DNA of 64,000 nt, from NCBI GenBank assembly GCA_012032575.1, contig JAAUSP010000001.1, positions 31,572-95,571 of the forward strand, read 5' to 3'. This document shows positions 26,305-35,362 of the stretch, in pieces. Both the position numbers and the translations under genes were made by a program. The notes beneath the pieces are model-generated. The model searched no databases, was not told where the DNA came from, and saw only the letters and a list, made by a program, of their open reading frames with translations. Positions within the stretch are counted from its first letter, which is position 1; every line of letters begins with the position of its first letter. This DNA is from Anaerolineales bacterium (GTDB lineage Bacteria > Chloroflexota > Anaerolineae > 4572-78 > J111).

Positions 26305-27582
26305 ATGGATCAGATTACCCCAATCAGCAACCCTATAACTCAACCCCCTTCTGAAAATACATCTTCCTCTCGCCCCATCTTTACTCAGGGCGCTAACGGC
26401 GTCCGCTTGCCCTCCCTCACTTCCTTATCTTCCGGGGGAGGGCAAAGCATTGAAGATTTTGCCGAAGTTTTGGCTAAAACTCAAAAATCCGTTGGAGCGG
26501 GAGTGCCCGCTGGAAAAGCCCCGGTCAATATGTGGCGCAGCTTGAATTTTTTGAAAACTTATGCAGTCTCACCCAGCCCTTGGCCTTGGACCCAAAACAC
26601 CCTCAGCCAGATTAATTCGACTCCACAGATCGAAGCCCCAAAGGTTCAGTCGGTCGATTCATCCGCTTCAATATTATCTACAGCTCCAAAGTTATCCTTA
26701 GCGGATTATCCCCATCCGATTGGAGATAATGGCCGGGGTATTCATTGGATCCCAACGGTGAGTCAAACACCCGAAGTGGTGGACCGTTTTGTTGATGAAG
26801 CTGTCTCTATGGGCATGAAATGGGTGGTATTTCTCAATGAAGGGTCAAATGTCGGAGCCAATGATTATCTGGTAAAACGGCTAGCCGAGGCAGGTATTGA
26901 ACCGGTCATGCGCGTCTACACGCCGGGGCTAACTCCTATCAGCGGTGGTTTGGAAGAAATGGTTCGGCACTACTCCAAAATGGGGGTGCATTATTTCCAG
27001 CTTTATAATGAACCTAATTTAATGGTAGAAACTGGTGGTCAGTTCCCTAGTGTTGATAAGTATCTTGACCTCTGGATACCCGCGGCTCAGGAGGTAATTA
27101 AAGCCGGCGGATTACCTGGTTTTGGAGCGCTCAGTCCTCAGGGGGAAATGGATGATCGAGACTTTTTACGCCAGGCATTGAATAGCCTTGAAGCAAGAGG
27201 CCAATCTCATCTATTGGGTCGCTCTTGGTTGGCGATGCACAACTACACCGGCCCACGCCCCCTCAACGACCCGGACGGGTTTATGCGCTTTCGCCAGTAT
27301 GACGCTATTATCCGGGCGAGTTTGGGCCATTCACTCCCAATTGTCGGCACTGAAGGCGGCACCCATATTACCGAGCATGTATCGGAACAGAAACAAGTCG
27401 AGATGGTCACCGGGGCTTACAAATATATGGGACAGCGTGAACCTTACAATTTTGCCTACACTTATTGGATTCTTGCTAACGGCCATGACGCAGCCTGGGA
27501 CGCCCATGCTCTTATTCGTCCCGACGGCCCCACAGCCCTGGCTCAAGCCTTGAAAAAGATGAACTCAGGAGAAATGATATGA
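26305..27582 (+). CDS. Clan GH-A glycosidase-like protein in the rod operon, no Sec signal
   Basis: 425 aa. The first ~130 residues are Ser/Pro-rich and probably unstructured, with no signal peptide. A short helix-like stretch (SIEDFAEVLAKTQ, 48-60) resembles the N-terminal motif seen in exported flagellar proteins such as FliE. From about residue 134 a TIM-barrel glycosidase domain starts (DYPHPIGDNGRGIHW), with the clan GH-A acid/base in YNEPN (Glu236) and the presumed nucleophile in VGTEGG (Glu350). The same domain occurs twice in the secreted protein at 43732-46602. Its stop overlaps the flgC start as ATGA, and it takes the position flgB normally has. A role as a wall-opening enzyme exported by the flagellar apparatus, as FlgJ is in other bacteria, is an attractive inference; the substrate is unknown. 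Confidence 0.8.
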   Translation: MDQITPISNPITQPPSENTSSSRPIFTQGANGVRLPSLTSLSSGGGQSIEDFAEVLAKTQKSVGAGVPAGKAPVNMWRSLNFLKTYAVSPSPWPWTQNTLSQINSTPQIEAPKVQSVDSSASILSTAPKLSLADYPHPIGDNGRGIHWIPTVSQTPEVVDRFVDEAVSMGMKWVVFLNEGSNVGANDYLVKRLAEAGIEPVMRVYTPGLTPISGGLEEMVRHYSKMGVHYFQLYNEPNLMVETGGQFPSVDKYLDLWIPAAQEVIKAGGLPGFGALSPQGEMDDRDFLRQALNSLEARGQSHLLGRSWLAMHNYTGPRPLNDPDGFMRFRQYDAIIRASLGHSLPIVGTEGGTHITEHVSEQKQVEMVTGAYKYMGQREPYNFAYTYWILANGHDAAWDAHALIRPDGPTALAQALKKMNSGEMI

Positions 27583-28061
27583 GCAGTATCTTTTCAGCCT
27601 TTCGGATTGCCGCTTCAGCCCTCACTGCCCAACGATTACGCATGGATGTACTGGCTAATAATGTCGCTAATGCCGAAACAACACGCACCGAAGAGGGTGG
27701 CCCTTACAAACGTCAACAAGTTGTTTTTACAGCCAACCAAGAAACTTCTTTTGCCTCTTTTCTTTCCCCTACCTCCAATACCGATGCCCCTTCCACTACC
27801 CAATTGGAAACCCGCAATAAGACAACGCTGGCCGGCGTAAGAGTGGAAACCATTCTCACCGATGACACACCAGGCAATCGAGTATATGATCCTGACCATC
27901 CTGATGCCGACGAAGACGGTTTTGTTTCCTATCCTAACGTCAACCTGGCAACAGAAATGACTGACATGTTGTCGGCAACCCGTTCGTATGAAGCTAATGT
28001 AACTGTCTTTAACTCTCTCAAAGGCATGGCGCTTAAAGCCCTGGATATTGGGCGTGGTTAG
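27579..28061 (+). CDS. flgC: FlgC, proximal rod protein
   Basis: 160 aa. FSAFRIAASALTAQRLRMDVLANNVANAETTRTEEGGPYKRQQVVF is the FlgC N-terminus (NNVANAxTTRT). A spacer and the DPDHPDADEDGFVSYPNVNLATEMTDMLSATRSYEANVTVFNSLKGMALKALDIGRG tail complete it. It forms part of the rod with FlgB, FlgF and FlgG. The ATGA overlap ties it to the upstream glycosidase gene. flgB is not adjacent; it is at 37718. Confidence 0.96.
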   Translation: MSSIFSAFRIAASALTAQRLRMDVLANNVANAETTRTEEGGPYKRQQVVFTANQETSFASFLSPTSNTDAPSTTQLETRNKTTLAGVRVETILTDDTPGNRVYDPDHPDADEDGFVSYPNVNLATEMTDMLSATRSYEANVTVFNSLKGMALKALDIGRG

Positions 28062-28128
28062 GCCCAAATTATGGGTTGCAGACGATTAATTACTAATGAT
28101 CGCTTCTTATTAACAGGGAGATAAACCT

Positions 28129-28440
28129 ATGTCAACTGAACCTATTACCAGTATCGCCCAGTTGGCGCGTCTTACTACTTCGGGCAATGCGGATAAATCT
28201 AACGCTACAACTTCATCCATTGACAGCTTTGGTCAAATGCTACAGAATGCCCTCAGTCAACTGAGCCAAAAAGAAAATGCCGCAAATGAAATGACAACTC
28301 GTCTGGCAGCAGGCGAAGACCTTGAACTGCATCAGGTAATGTTGACAATGCAAGAAGCGGACATGGCCTTTCAATTGGCGATGCAAGTTCGTAACAAACT
28401 CGTTGAGGCGTATCAAGAAGTAATGCGGATGCAAGTCTAG
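28129..28440 (+). CDS. fliE: FliE, MS-ring/rod junction protein
   Basis: 103 aa, family size. SFGQMLQNALSQLSQKENAANEMTTRLAAGEDLELHQVMLTMQEADMAFQLAMQVRNKLVEAYQEVMRMQV is a clear FliE pattern. It is the first exported protein and joins the MS ring to the rod. CAGGGAG lies 11 nt before the ATG. The stop codon falls inside the left arm of a long palindrome (28437-28513). Confidence 0.96.
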   Translation: MSTEPITSIAQLARLTTSGNADKSNATTSSIDSFGQMLQNALSQLSQKENAANEMTTRLAAGEDLELHQVMLTMQEADMAFQLAMQVRNKLVEAYQEVMRMQV

Positions 28441-28513
28441 TGCATCGTCTATGCTAAAAATTCGGGTTATTTCCACTGCAAAACCCGAAGTTTAAGCCTG
28501 GATAATGCACTAG
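28437..28513. repeat. 77-bp imperfect palindrome at the fliE stop
   Basis: Outer arms CTAGTGCAT (28437-28445) and ATGCACTAG (28505-28513) are perfect inverted copies. Inner arms TTCGGGTT (28461-28468) and AACCCGAA (28482-28489) are also perfect. The two 15-bp connectors are the same length and pair at about 9 of 15 positions. It would fold into one long hairpin in the fliE-fliF gap. There is no T-run, so a processing/attenuation hairpin or a small palindromic repeat element is likelier than a terminator. Confidence 0.65.
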
Positions 28514-28598
28514 CAATTAATGAAAGTATAAATTCTTGATTTTCTTGCAAAACAGAACAAGTTTAATCCCATACAGAAAATTTAAAGCGTGAAATCGG

Positions 28599-30275
28599 AT
28601 GACACAATCGCTTGCGTCCCTTAACCAAACCAAATTCATGGATGGCTGGAATCATTTAAGCCCTGCCCGCAAAATAGGGTTGGCAGTGCTCATTGCGGCA
28701 GCTGTGGGTGGATTAATTTTTTTTAGTACCTGGATGCAAACCCCCAGTTATGCCACCGCCTTTACCGACTTACAGGCGGAAGATGGAGCAGCCATTATTG
28801 AATATCTTAAGGAAAACAATATCCCTTACGAAGTTACCAATAACGGTCAAACCATCCGAGTGCCAACCAGCCAAGTCCATGAAACTCGTCTAGCCTTGGC
28901 TGGGCAGGGGTTACCCGATAAGGGTACGGTTGGGTTTGAGTTATTCGATACAGCTAACTTGGGCATGACCGATTTTACGCAGCAGGTCAACTACCAACGC
29001 GCTTTGGAAGGTGAATTGGCGCGAACGATTGGCAGTTTGGAGGCAGTACGGTCAGCACGAGTACATATAGTTATTCCCCAACCTACCCTTTTCAGTGATG
29101 AAGAAAAACAAACTACTGCCTCCATTGTCATTGATATGGAGCCGGGACAGCAACTAAATCGGGAACAAGTGTTGGCCATTAGTCATCTTGTCTCAAGCGC
29201 AGTAGAGGGCCTTACCCCTGAAAACCTGACCCTGGTAGATATGGAGGGTAATATGCTGGTCAATGGTTCCAGTTCAGTTGACACAGCTCCACTGGCTTTG
29301 ACCGCTAGTCAGCTTGAAACTCAACACGATTTTGAAAGAAGTCTTGAACAGCGGATTGAAGCTATGCTGAAGAATGTCCTGGGACCAAATAAAGCTACCG
29401 TAGGTGTTACAGCAGTAATGAACTGGGATCAGGTGGAAACGGAAAGTGAAACCTATCAGCCCGGTGAAGGGGGACAGGGTGTCATCCGAAGTTCCCGATA
29501 TATCACCGAAACTCAAGCAGGTAGTGAAGATGGAGCTAGTGGTGTTCCGGGAACAGCCACTAACCTTACTGATGCTGCTTCAACTTATCAAACAGCCATC
29601 TCCGGTACTAACGGAAGCGGCTATATCCGTACCGATTTGACCACTAATTATGAAATCTCTCGGTCTGTTTCCCACATTGTTCCGGCTACAGGTCAGATCG
29701 AACGTTTATCGGTATCAGTTATGGTAGATAACATTACTGATACTGTGACCCTCAATGCCATTCAGCAGGCAACTATTGCCGCCGCTGGCATTGACCAGGC
29801 CCGAGGCGATGTATTAACCGTGAGTAGCGTACCTTTTGACCGCACGTTTGATACTGAACAGCAACTCACCCTGGAAACAGCAGAACAGCGCGAATTTTAT
29901 CTTAAACTGGCCCAGTGGGGTGCAATTGCTATTGCCTTGTTGGCACTATTCTTTGTGGTAAGAAGTACGCAGCGTACTCTGCGTCCACAGCCTATCCCTA
30001 TTGTACCTAGAGAGTTACCTGCTCCGACTATCCCAACTGTCCCCCTTGATGCACGAACGGCTTTACTGGAAGAAGTTAGCAAGGCCAATGCTGACATCCC
30101 AGAAGATAGAATGCAAGGTCTAGATACAATTGGTCCACCTACTTTCGATGCGCAACAACAGGGAGCGGCTGAAAAAGCCCAAATGCTACGCCAACTGCAA
30201 TTGATGGCCAAGAATCGCCCCGAAACTTTGGCTCAAATTATCGAATTCTGGATTGCTGAAGACGAGAATAAATGA
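28599..30275 (+). CDS. fliF: FliF, MS-ring protein
   Basis: 558 aa. The N-terminal helix is KIGLAVLIAAAVGGLIFFSTW. The YscJ-like ring domain follows (YATAFTDLQAEDGAAIIEYLKENNIPYEVTNNGQTIRVPTSQVHETRLALAGQGLPDKG), and the FliF signature includes FTQQVNYQRALEGELARTI. A second helix at about 440-460 (WGAIAIALLALFFVV) precedes the cytoplasmic tail that binds FliG. It forms the membrane ring and housing of the export gate. It has 158 bp of leader containing the palindrome, and is ATGA-coupled to fliG. Confidence 0.97.
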   Translation: MTQSLASLNQTKFMDGWNHLSPARKIGLAVLIAAAVGGLIFFSTWMQTPSYATAFTDLQAEDGAAIIEYLKENNIPYEVTNNGQTIRVPTSQVHETRLALAGQGLPDKGTVGFELFDTANLGMTDFTQQVNYQRALEGELARTIGSLEAVRSARVHIVIPQPTLFSDEEKQTTASIVIDMEPGQQLNREQVLAISHLVSSAVEGLTPENLTLVDMEGNMLVNGSSSVDTAPLALTASQLETQHDFERSLEQRIEAMLKNVLGPNKATVGVTAVMNWDQVETESETYQPGEGGQGVIRSSRYITETQAGSEDGASGVPGTATNLTDAASTYQTAISGTNGSGYIRTDLTTNYEISRSVSHIVPATGQIERLSVSVMVDNITDTVTLNAIQQATIAAAGIDQARGDVLTVSSVPFDRTFDTEQQLTLETAEQREFYLKLAQWGAIAIALLALFFVVRSTQRTLRPQPIPIVPRELPAPTIPTVPLDARTALLEEVSKANADIPEDRMQGLDTIGPPTFDAQQQGAAEKAQMLRQLQLMAKNRPETLAQIIEFWIAEDENK

Positions 30276-31282
30276 TGAAAGACTTAGAACTCTCTGGTCG
30301 GCAAAAAGCAGCAGCTCTACTTATTACTCTGGGTCCTGAGGCTGCAGCGCAAATTCTGAAACATTTTACTGACGAAGAAATTGAGCAGTTAACCCTTGAA
30401 ATTTTCAACATGGGTTCAGTGCCAAGTGGGGTTAAGGAAGGCATTTTGCAAGAGTGTTATCATATGTCTTTTGTCAGCGAAGGGGTAGCGACCGGTGGCG
30501 TTGAATATGCCCGTGATTTACTCTCGCGAGCCTTAGGGACGCAAAAGGCAGTTGAGTTCATGGAACGGGTGCGTATTCGTACTCAGGGCGCTCCTTTCGA
30601 CTTTCTGGCTGGAGCAGACCCGGCTCAACTGGCAAACTCATTAAAACATGAACATCCACAAACCATTGCTTTGATTGTATCCCATTTAAAGCCAGGCAAA
30701 GCTGCGGCCGTAATTTCCAGTCTTGATGAGCAGGCTCAAGGAGAAGTGGCTAATCGGGTTGCAGTGATGGACCGGGTTTCACCTGATGTGATTAAGACCG
30801 TAGAAGCCGGTATGAAAGGTAAATTATCCTCACTGCTTACCCAAGACTATGCTACCAGTGGCGGGGTTTCGTCAGTGGTCAATATTCTGCATCAAGTCGA
30901 TCGCGCCACTGAAAAAGTTATTATGGATGCTCTGGACGAAAAACATCCCCAACTGGCCGAAGAAATCCGCCAGAAGATGTTTATCTTTGAAAATATCATT
31001 ACTCTGGACGACCGCACCATTCAACGCATTTTGCGTGATGTGGATAGTAAAGATTTGATTCTGGCCCTCAAGGGCGCCAGCGAAGAAGTCAGACAACTGA
31101 TCTTCCGTAATCTATCTAAACGAGCCGCCGAACTCCTTAAGGAGGATTTGGGGATGAGCGGGCCGGTGCGTTTACGCAACGTAGAAGATGCGCAACAACG
31201 TATTGTGAATGTTATCCGACAGCTAGAAGCCGCCGAACAAATTGTTATCTCGCGCGGCGGTGAAGACGAACTTGTATCCTGA
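30272..31282 (+). CDS. fliG: FliG, motor switch protein
   Basis: 336 aa, normal length. LSGRQKAAALLITLGPEAAAQILKHFTDEEIEQLTLEIF (N domain, FliF-binding) and HEHPQTIALIVSHLKPGKAAAVISSLDEQAQGEVANRVA (EHPQ motif, middle domain) are present. The C-terminal torque domain is ENIITLDDRTIQRILRDVDSKDLILALKGASEEVRQLIFRNLSKRAAELLKEDL, with the charged residues that contact MotA. ATG overlaps the fliF stop; a second ATG follows at once. Confidence 0.98.
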   Translation: MMKDLELSGRQKAAALLITLGPEAAAQILKHFTDEEIEQLTLEIFNMGSVPSGVKEGILQECYHMSFVSEGVATGGVEYARDLLSRALGTQKAVEFMERVRIRTQGAPFDFLAGADPAQLANSLKHEHPQTIALIVSHLKPGKAAAVISSLDEQAQGEVANRVAVMDRVSPDVIKTVEAGMKGKLSSLLTQDYATSGGVSSVVNILHQVDRATEKVIMDALDEKHPQLAEEIRQKMFIFENIITLDDRTIQRILRDVDSKDLILALKGASEEVRQLIFRNLSKRAAELLKEDLGMSGPVRLRNVEDAQQRIVNVIRQLEAAEQIVISRGGEDELVS

Positions 31283-31286
31283 TAGT

Positions 31287-32018
31287 ATGTCAAAAGTATT
31301 TAAGTCAATTGCCTTTGAATCTGAATATAGTGTAGTTCTAAGTTTGGAGGAGGCGACTGAAACGTCCCCTCTGGATTTTGATCAGGAGAATGTTGATCTT
31401 GACCTTGCAGGTGGTGATTCCATTCAAGACAAAGAGGAAATTACCCACCCAGAAGCTGCGGCTCTAATAAGCGAAGCTCAAAATCATGTCGAAATGATGC
31501 TTAATCAGGCGCAGGTGCAAGTATCTTGCTGGCAAGAGGAAGCAAGGGAAGCAGGGTGGCAGACCGGTTATGAGGCCGGTCAGCAGGCAATTGAGGAGAA
31601 AATGAGTGAGTCTGTAACTACAATTCTACAACTGGCTCAATCAGCTACAGAGGCTTATGATCAATTCTTGCAGAAGAGTCAAGGGGAGTTAGGGCAGTTA
31701 GCCGTAGCCATTGCAAAAAAAATTATGGGCAAAGAATTAACCCTTAATCCCAAAGCTGTTACAGACATTGTAGCCCAGGCACTCCAGGCAGCCAGCATTC
31801 GTGGAGCCTGCTGCATTCGACTCAATCCAAAAGATTATGAAATCGTTGAGCCATATTGGAATGCCATCCCGTCATTACAGCCATCTGGAAAAACATGGGA
31901 ACTGGTTCCCGACCCGAATATTCAACTGGGTGGATGTATTATCGAAGCTAACGGCGGCACAATTGATGCTCAAATCGGAACACAATTGGAGCAAATAGAG
32001 GCAGCCTTACAAGCCTGA
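31287..32018 (+). CDS. fliH: FliH, regulator of the export ATPase
   Basis: 243 aa from the ATG at 31287 (MSKVFKS), 4 bp after the fliG stop; the longer frame would run into fliG. An acidic N-terminus is followed by a coiled coil (AAALISEAQNHVEMMLNQAQVQVSCWQEEAREAGWQTGYEAGQQA with GxxxG-like spacing). The conserved C-terminal domain is LAVAIAKKIMGKELTLNPKAVTDIVAQALQAA...CCIRLNPKDYEIVEPYW...DPNIQLGGCIIEANGGTIDAQIGTQLEQIEAALQA. FliH dimers bind FliI, which here is encoded in a different operon (35363). Confidence 0.93.
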   Translation: MSKVFKSIAFESEYSVVLSLEEATETSPLDFDQENVDLDLAGGDSIQDKEEITHPEAAALISEAQNHVEMMLNQAQVQVSCWQEEAREAGWQTGYEAGQQAIEEKMSESVTTILQLAQSATEAYDQFLQKSQGELGQLAVAIAKKIMGKELTLNPKAVTDIVAQALQAASIRGACCIRLNPKDYEIVEPYWNAIPSLQPSGKTWELVPDPNIQLGGCIIEANGGTIDAQIGTQLEQIEAALQA

Positions 32019-32050
32019 TATTTCAAAACTGCTCCCATTATTTTTAACGA

Positions 32051-34329
32051 TTACCGATCCTTCTTATCCAGTATCGCCCGTACTTTCTGAGCTAAATCCA
32101 TTACTGTAAAAGGCTTTTGAATAAACGCAATATCGGCATCTAATATACCTTGATGCACGATGGCTTTATCAGTATACCCAGATGTAAAAATAATTTTTAT
32201 GTCAGGGCGCAAAATCTTGAATCGGTCGGCTAAATCTTTGCCATTCATTTGAGGCATTACCATATCGGTTAACAAAAGGTGAATTTCCCTCTCATACGCT
32301 TGACCCACCTGTAACGCTTCTTCACCGTTAGTTGCTGTCAAAACTTTATAACCTTGCCGACGCAGCAAACGATCCGCGAGATCACGCACTTTCGGTTCAT
32401 CCTCTACAAGCAAAACTGTCTCTGTTCCTTGTGGCAAGTTATCAGCTAGACGAGCAGGCCGCTCTACTAAAGGGGGAGCGGCTACCTTGACACGCGGCAG
32501 ATAAATTCTAAAAGCAGCCCCAAGTCCTGGTTCGCTATAAACCCCAATATGACCACCATTCTGTTTAACAATGCCAAAAACTGTAGCCAAACCTAAACCC
32601 GTACCTTTCCCTGGCTCTTTGGTGGTAAAAAAGGTTCAAAGATGTGCGCTTTAACCTCTTCAGTCATACCAATACCACTATCGCTCACAGTCAACAAAAC
32701 ATATTCGCCTGGCTGTGCATCAAGACGCTCGGCTACATAATTTTCGTCCAGGTCAATATTGGATGTTTCAATAGTTAATTGTCCTCCGTTGGGCATTGCA
32801 TCGAGAGCATTAACAACCAGGTTGACAATAACTTGTTCAATTTGGGTTGGGTCTACTTTAACTGCCTCCAAATCAGGCGCCAAATTGGTCTTTAAATCAA
32901 TGTCCTCGCCAATGAGTCGAGTCAACATTTTATTAAGATTAGCTACCACTGTATTAAGACTTAAGACCTTTGGGATAATGACCTGCTGACGACTAAAAGC
33001 CAACAGTTGCCTAATTAGCTCAGTTGCTCTGCCACTTGAGTCCAGAATAATCTCTACAAATTCCTGGCTGGGGTGATCAGGGGGGAGTTGGGCTTGCGTC
33101 ATTTCGGCAAACCCGCTGATAGCTGTCAATAAATTATTAAAGTCGTGAGCAACGCCTCCGGCCAGTCGGCCGACCGCTTCCATTTTTTGGGCCTGACGGT
33201 ATTGCTCTTCCATCTTCAATTCTTGAGTGATATCACGTCCTGCCGCTACATAATTTACAATAACTCCTGTTTTGTCGCGCACTGGACTAATTGTTGTATC
33301 ACTCGTGTATAGAGAACCATCTTTCTTTTTATTTACAATCCGGCCTTGCCAAACCTGTCCAGCCTGGATAGTTGCCCATAATTCCTTATAAAAATTGGCA
33401 TTCTGGTGATTGCTTTTGAGCAAACGCGGAGTCTTCTGGATAATTTCGTCCCGATTATAACCGGTAATACGTTCAAAGGCCGGATTGACATAACAAATAA
33501 TCCCCTCTGTATCGGTTATAATAATACTCTCGGCTGTCTGTTCAATAGCGGCACTTAACTGACGGCGTTCCTGATCAGAACGCTTACGCTCGTTAATCTC
33601 TTCATTCAGCTCCTGAGCGTAGACCATAGCCTGCTTATAAGCTAATTCGGCCTCTCTCAAACTCCATTGCAACGCCTCCTCAACCCTCTGGCGTTCACTA
33701 ATTTCTTGACGCGCCTGATCGAACAGCCGGGCATTCTCCAATGCAATAGCTGCAATATTGGCTAATGGTTGCAAGCTGATAATGTTATCCGCCGAAAAAG
33801 CGCCAGGAGTATCCGCATCCAAACGAAGTAAACCCAGCACTTGATTTCCCAAGCATATGGGCAACATCAGATTTGATCGAACCCACCTTGTTTCATCTTG
33901 AACCGTCCACAATGGCTCCTGATGAGTATCCAAGATGAGCATAGGTTGCCGGGTCTGTATTACTTGTGAGTCCAGGGGAAAATCTGCCAACGACTGTATC
34001 AGTTTAGACATCAACGCATCGCTACCAAATGCTTGATAACCGTGCCAAGCTGCACTGCGAAGTTTGTCATCTTCTACCAGAACAATATGACCTGTTTGGT
34101 AGGGGGCCAGACGGTGCGCTTGCCGCAAAATCTCCTTTAAAACGACAGCCAAGCTGCTTTGTGAAGTCAGGGCCTGAGTTACTTCAACCAGAGTTTCTAC
34201 TGATAATCGTGGCTCTGAGTCAGCTACTGGAAAACCTGACCACTTTGCCACTGAGGGCAGTGCCACTGTATTAGTCAATGAAGCAGATAGTTGTACCGAT
34301 TTCTGTTTGGTATCCAAATTATCAGTCAT
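32051..34329 (-). CDS. Hybrid histidine kinase GAF-PAS-HisKA-HATPase-REC (frameshifted)
   Basis: Two adjoining frames form one protein of about 758 aa. The first gives GAF ([30 protein letters not shown]), PAS ([25 protein letters not shown]), the H-box ([20 protein letters not shown]) and HATPase motifs ([22 protein letters not shown]). The second gives [13 protein letters not shown], then a receiver ([36 protein letters not shown]). The break is in a T6 run (A6 at 32627-32632); one more T restores [22 protein letters not shown]. No output domain is present. It is transcribed convergently to fliH and divergently from the fliI operon, sharing its TTTAC array. Confidence 0.85.
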
Positions 34330-34364
34330 ACGAAGACACTCCCAGCACTTTATCTTGGTACAGT

Positions 34365-34370
34365 ATTATA
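34365..34370 (-). promoter_or_regulatory. Candidate -10 box of the hybrid kinase gene
   Basis: TATAAT on the minus strand, about 36 bp before the kinase ATG at 34329, next to two AGGTAAAG units of the array at 34375-34414. No good -35 box is 17 bp upstream (TAGGTA), so activator help would be needed if it is real. Confidence 0.4.
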
Positions 34371-34374
34371 CATC

Positions 34375-34414
34375 TTTACCTTTTCTTTACCTAGTCTTGA
34401 TGGTTCTTTTACTG
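34375..34414 (+). promoter_or_regulatory. Phased 11-bp half-site array for the fliI operon
   Basis: Plus strand half-sites at exact 11-bp steps: TTTACC (34375), TTTACC (34386), TTGATG (34397), TTTACTG (34408). The last one overlaps the -35 of the promoter at 34412-34440. The third is the weak unit, as in the fliK array. Confidence 0.65.
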
Positions 34415-34440
34415 ACAGGCTTACTTCAATAGAGTACCAT
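34412..34440 (+). promoter_or_regulatory. Promoter of phosphoesterase-fliI-fliJ-flgB operon (CTGACA-N17-TACCAT)
   Basis: -35 CTGACA (34412-34417), 17 bp, TACCAT (34435-34440) in the -10 position fixed by the other four promoters. TACCAT keeps only TA...T, so this is the weakest member. An alternative TAGAGT lies 5 bp further upstream. Confidence 0.55.
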
Positions 34441-34508
34441 TAATTTACACTATTGTCTGTATGACTTGTTACTCATTTAATCAACTCCTGCGATAAGGAA
34501 ATACATAT

Positions 34509-35360
34509 ATGACGCAAATTGCTGTTCTGTCCGATATTCATGGGAACAGTGTGGCCTTGGAAGCTGTTCTGACCGATCTGGAGAACCACGGCAGAGTGGA
34601 GGCTATGATTATCTTAGGCGACTTAGTCGTTTTTGGTCCAGATCCCGTTGGGGTCCTCGCCCTACTTCAAAAGCAAGACCACATTTTTCACATAAGAGGC
34701 AATACCGATCGTTATTTAATTGAAAAACAATATCCCGGTCATCCAGATGGTCAGGACTGGCAATCTCAGGTTTTAGCCAGTTTTCCCTGGACAGCAGAAC
34801 AATTAGGCCCAGCCGAATTACAGTTTTTAACCCAACTCCCTACTCAACAACTTCTGAGTTTGAGCCAGGACCACACTGTTCTTGCCGTTCACGGCTCATC
34901 TCGTAGTGATGAGGATAACATCCGTCCTAACACATCCGATACAGAACTAGCCACTATGCTCAATCTTACTCCTTCTACATCAATAACTGAAAGAGATTAT
35001 CAGTTGCTGCTCTGTGCTCACACCCACATCCCCGTTGATCGTATGCTTTACGGGCGACGTATTGTAAATACTGGCAGTGTCGGCCTGCCCTTTGATGGCA
35101 AGCAAAGCGCCAGTTATATCCTCATCCACTTGCAACCACAGGGCAATCTCGATATCGAATTTAGACGGGTAGCTTACGACGTCGAAAAAACAATTAAGCA
35201 GTTATGGGATGTTGACCATCCGACAGCCAATATCTCAACAATTAATCTTCGCACAGCCCGGCCCCTTAGTCAGGATTTGATCTACACCGACAACATGCGC
35301 AAAGGGCAGAGGCCAAGAATTCCTACAAACATCTCTTATCATCAGGTCGAAGCTTACTAA
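34509..35360 (+). CDS. Calcineurin-like metallophosphoesterase (YfcE/MJ0936 type)
   Basis: 283 aa. Metal-binding motifs run in order: SDIHGNSVALEAVL (DxHGN), ILGDLVVFGPDP (GDxxxxGP), RGNTDRYLI (GNxD/H), AVHGS and CAHTHIPVD with INTGSVGLP-like VNTGSVGLPFDG. This is the YfcE/phosphodiesterase superfamily; members cleave phosphodiesters, and some act on signalling nucleotides or phosphoproteins. The substrate cannot be told. It heads the operon with fliI, 2 bp from it, which is unusual company. Residues 230-283 have no clear motif. Confidence 0.88.
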   Translation: MTQIAVLSDIHGNSVALEAVLTDLENHGRVEAMIILGDLVVFGPDPVGVLALLQKQDHIFHIRGNTDRYLIEKQYPGHPDGQDWQSQVLASFPWTAEQLGPAELQFLTQLPTQQLLSLSQDHTVLAVHGSSRSDEDNIRPNTSDTELATMLNLTPSTSITERDYQLLLCAHTHIPVDRMLYGRRIVNTGSVGLPFDGKQSASYILIHLQPQGNLDIEFRRVAYDVEKTIKQLWDVDHPTANISTINLRTARPLSQDLIYTDNMRKGQRPRIPTNISYHQVEAY

Positions 35361-35362
35361 TT

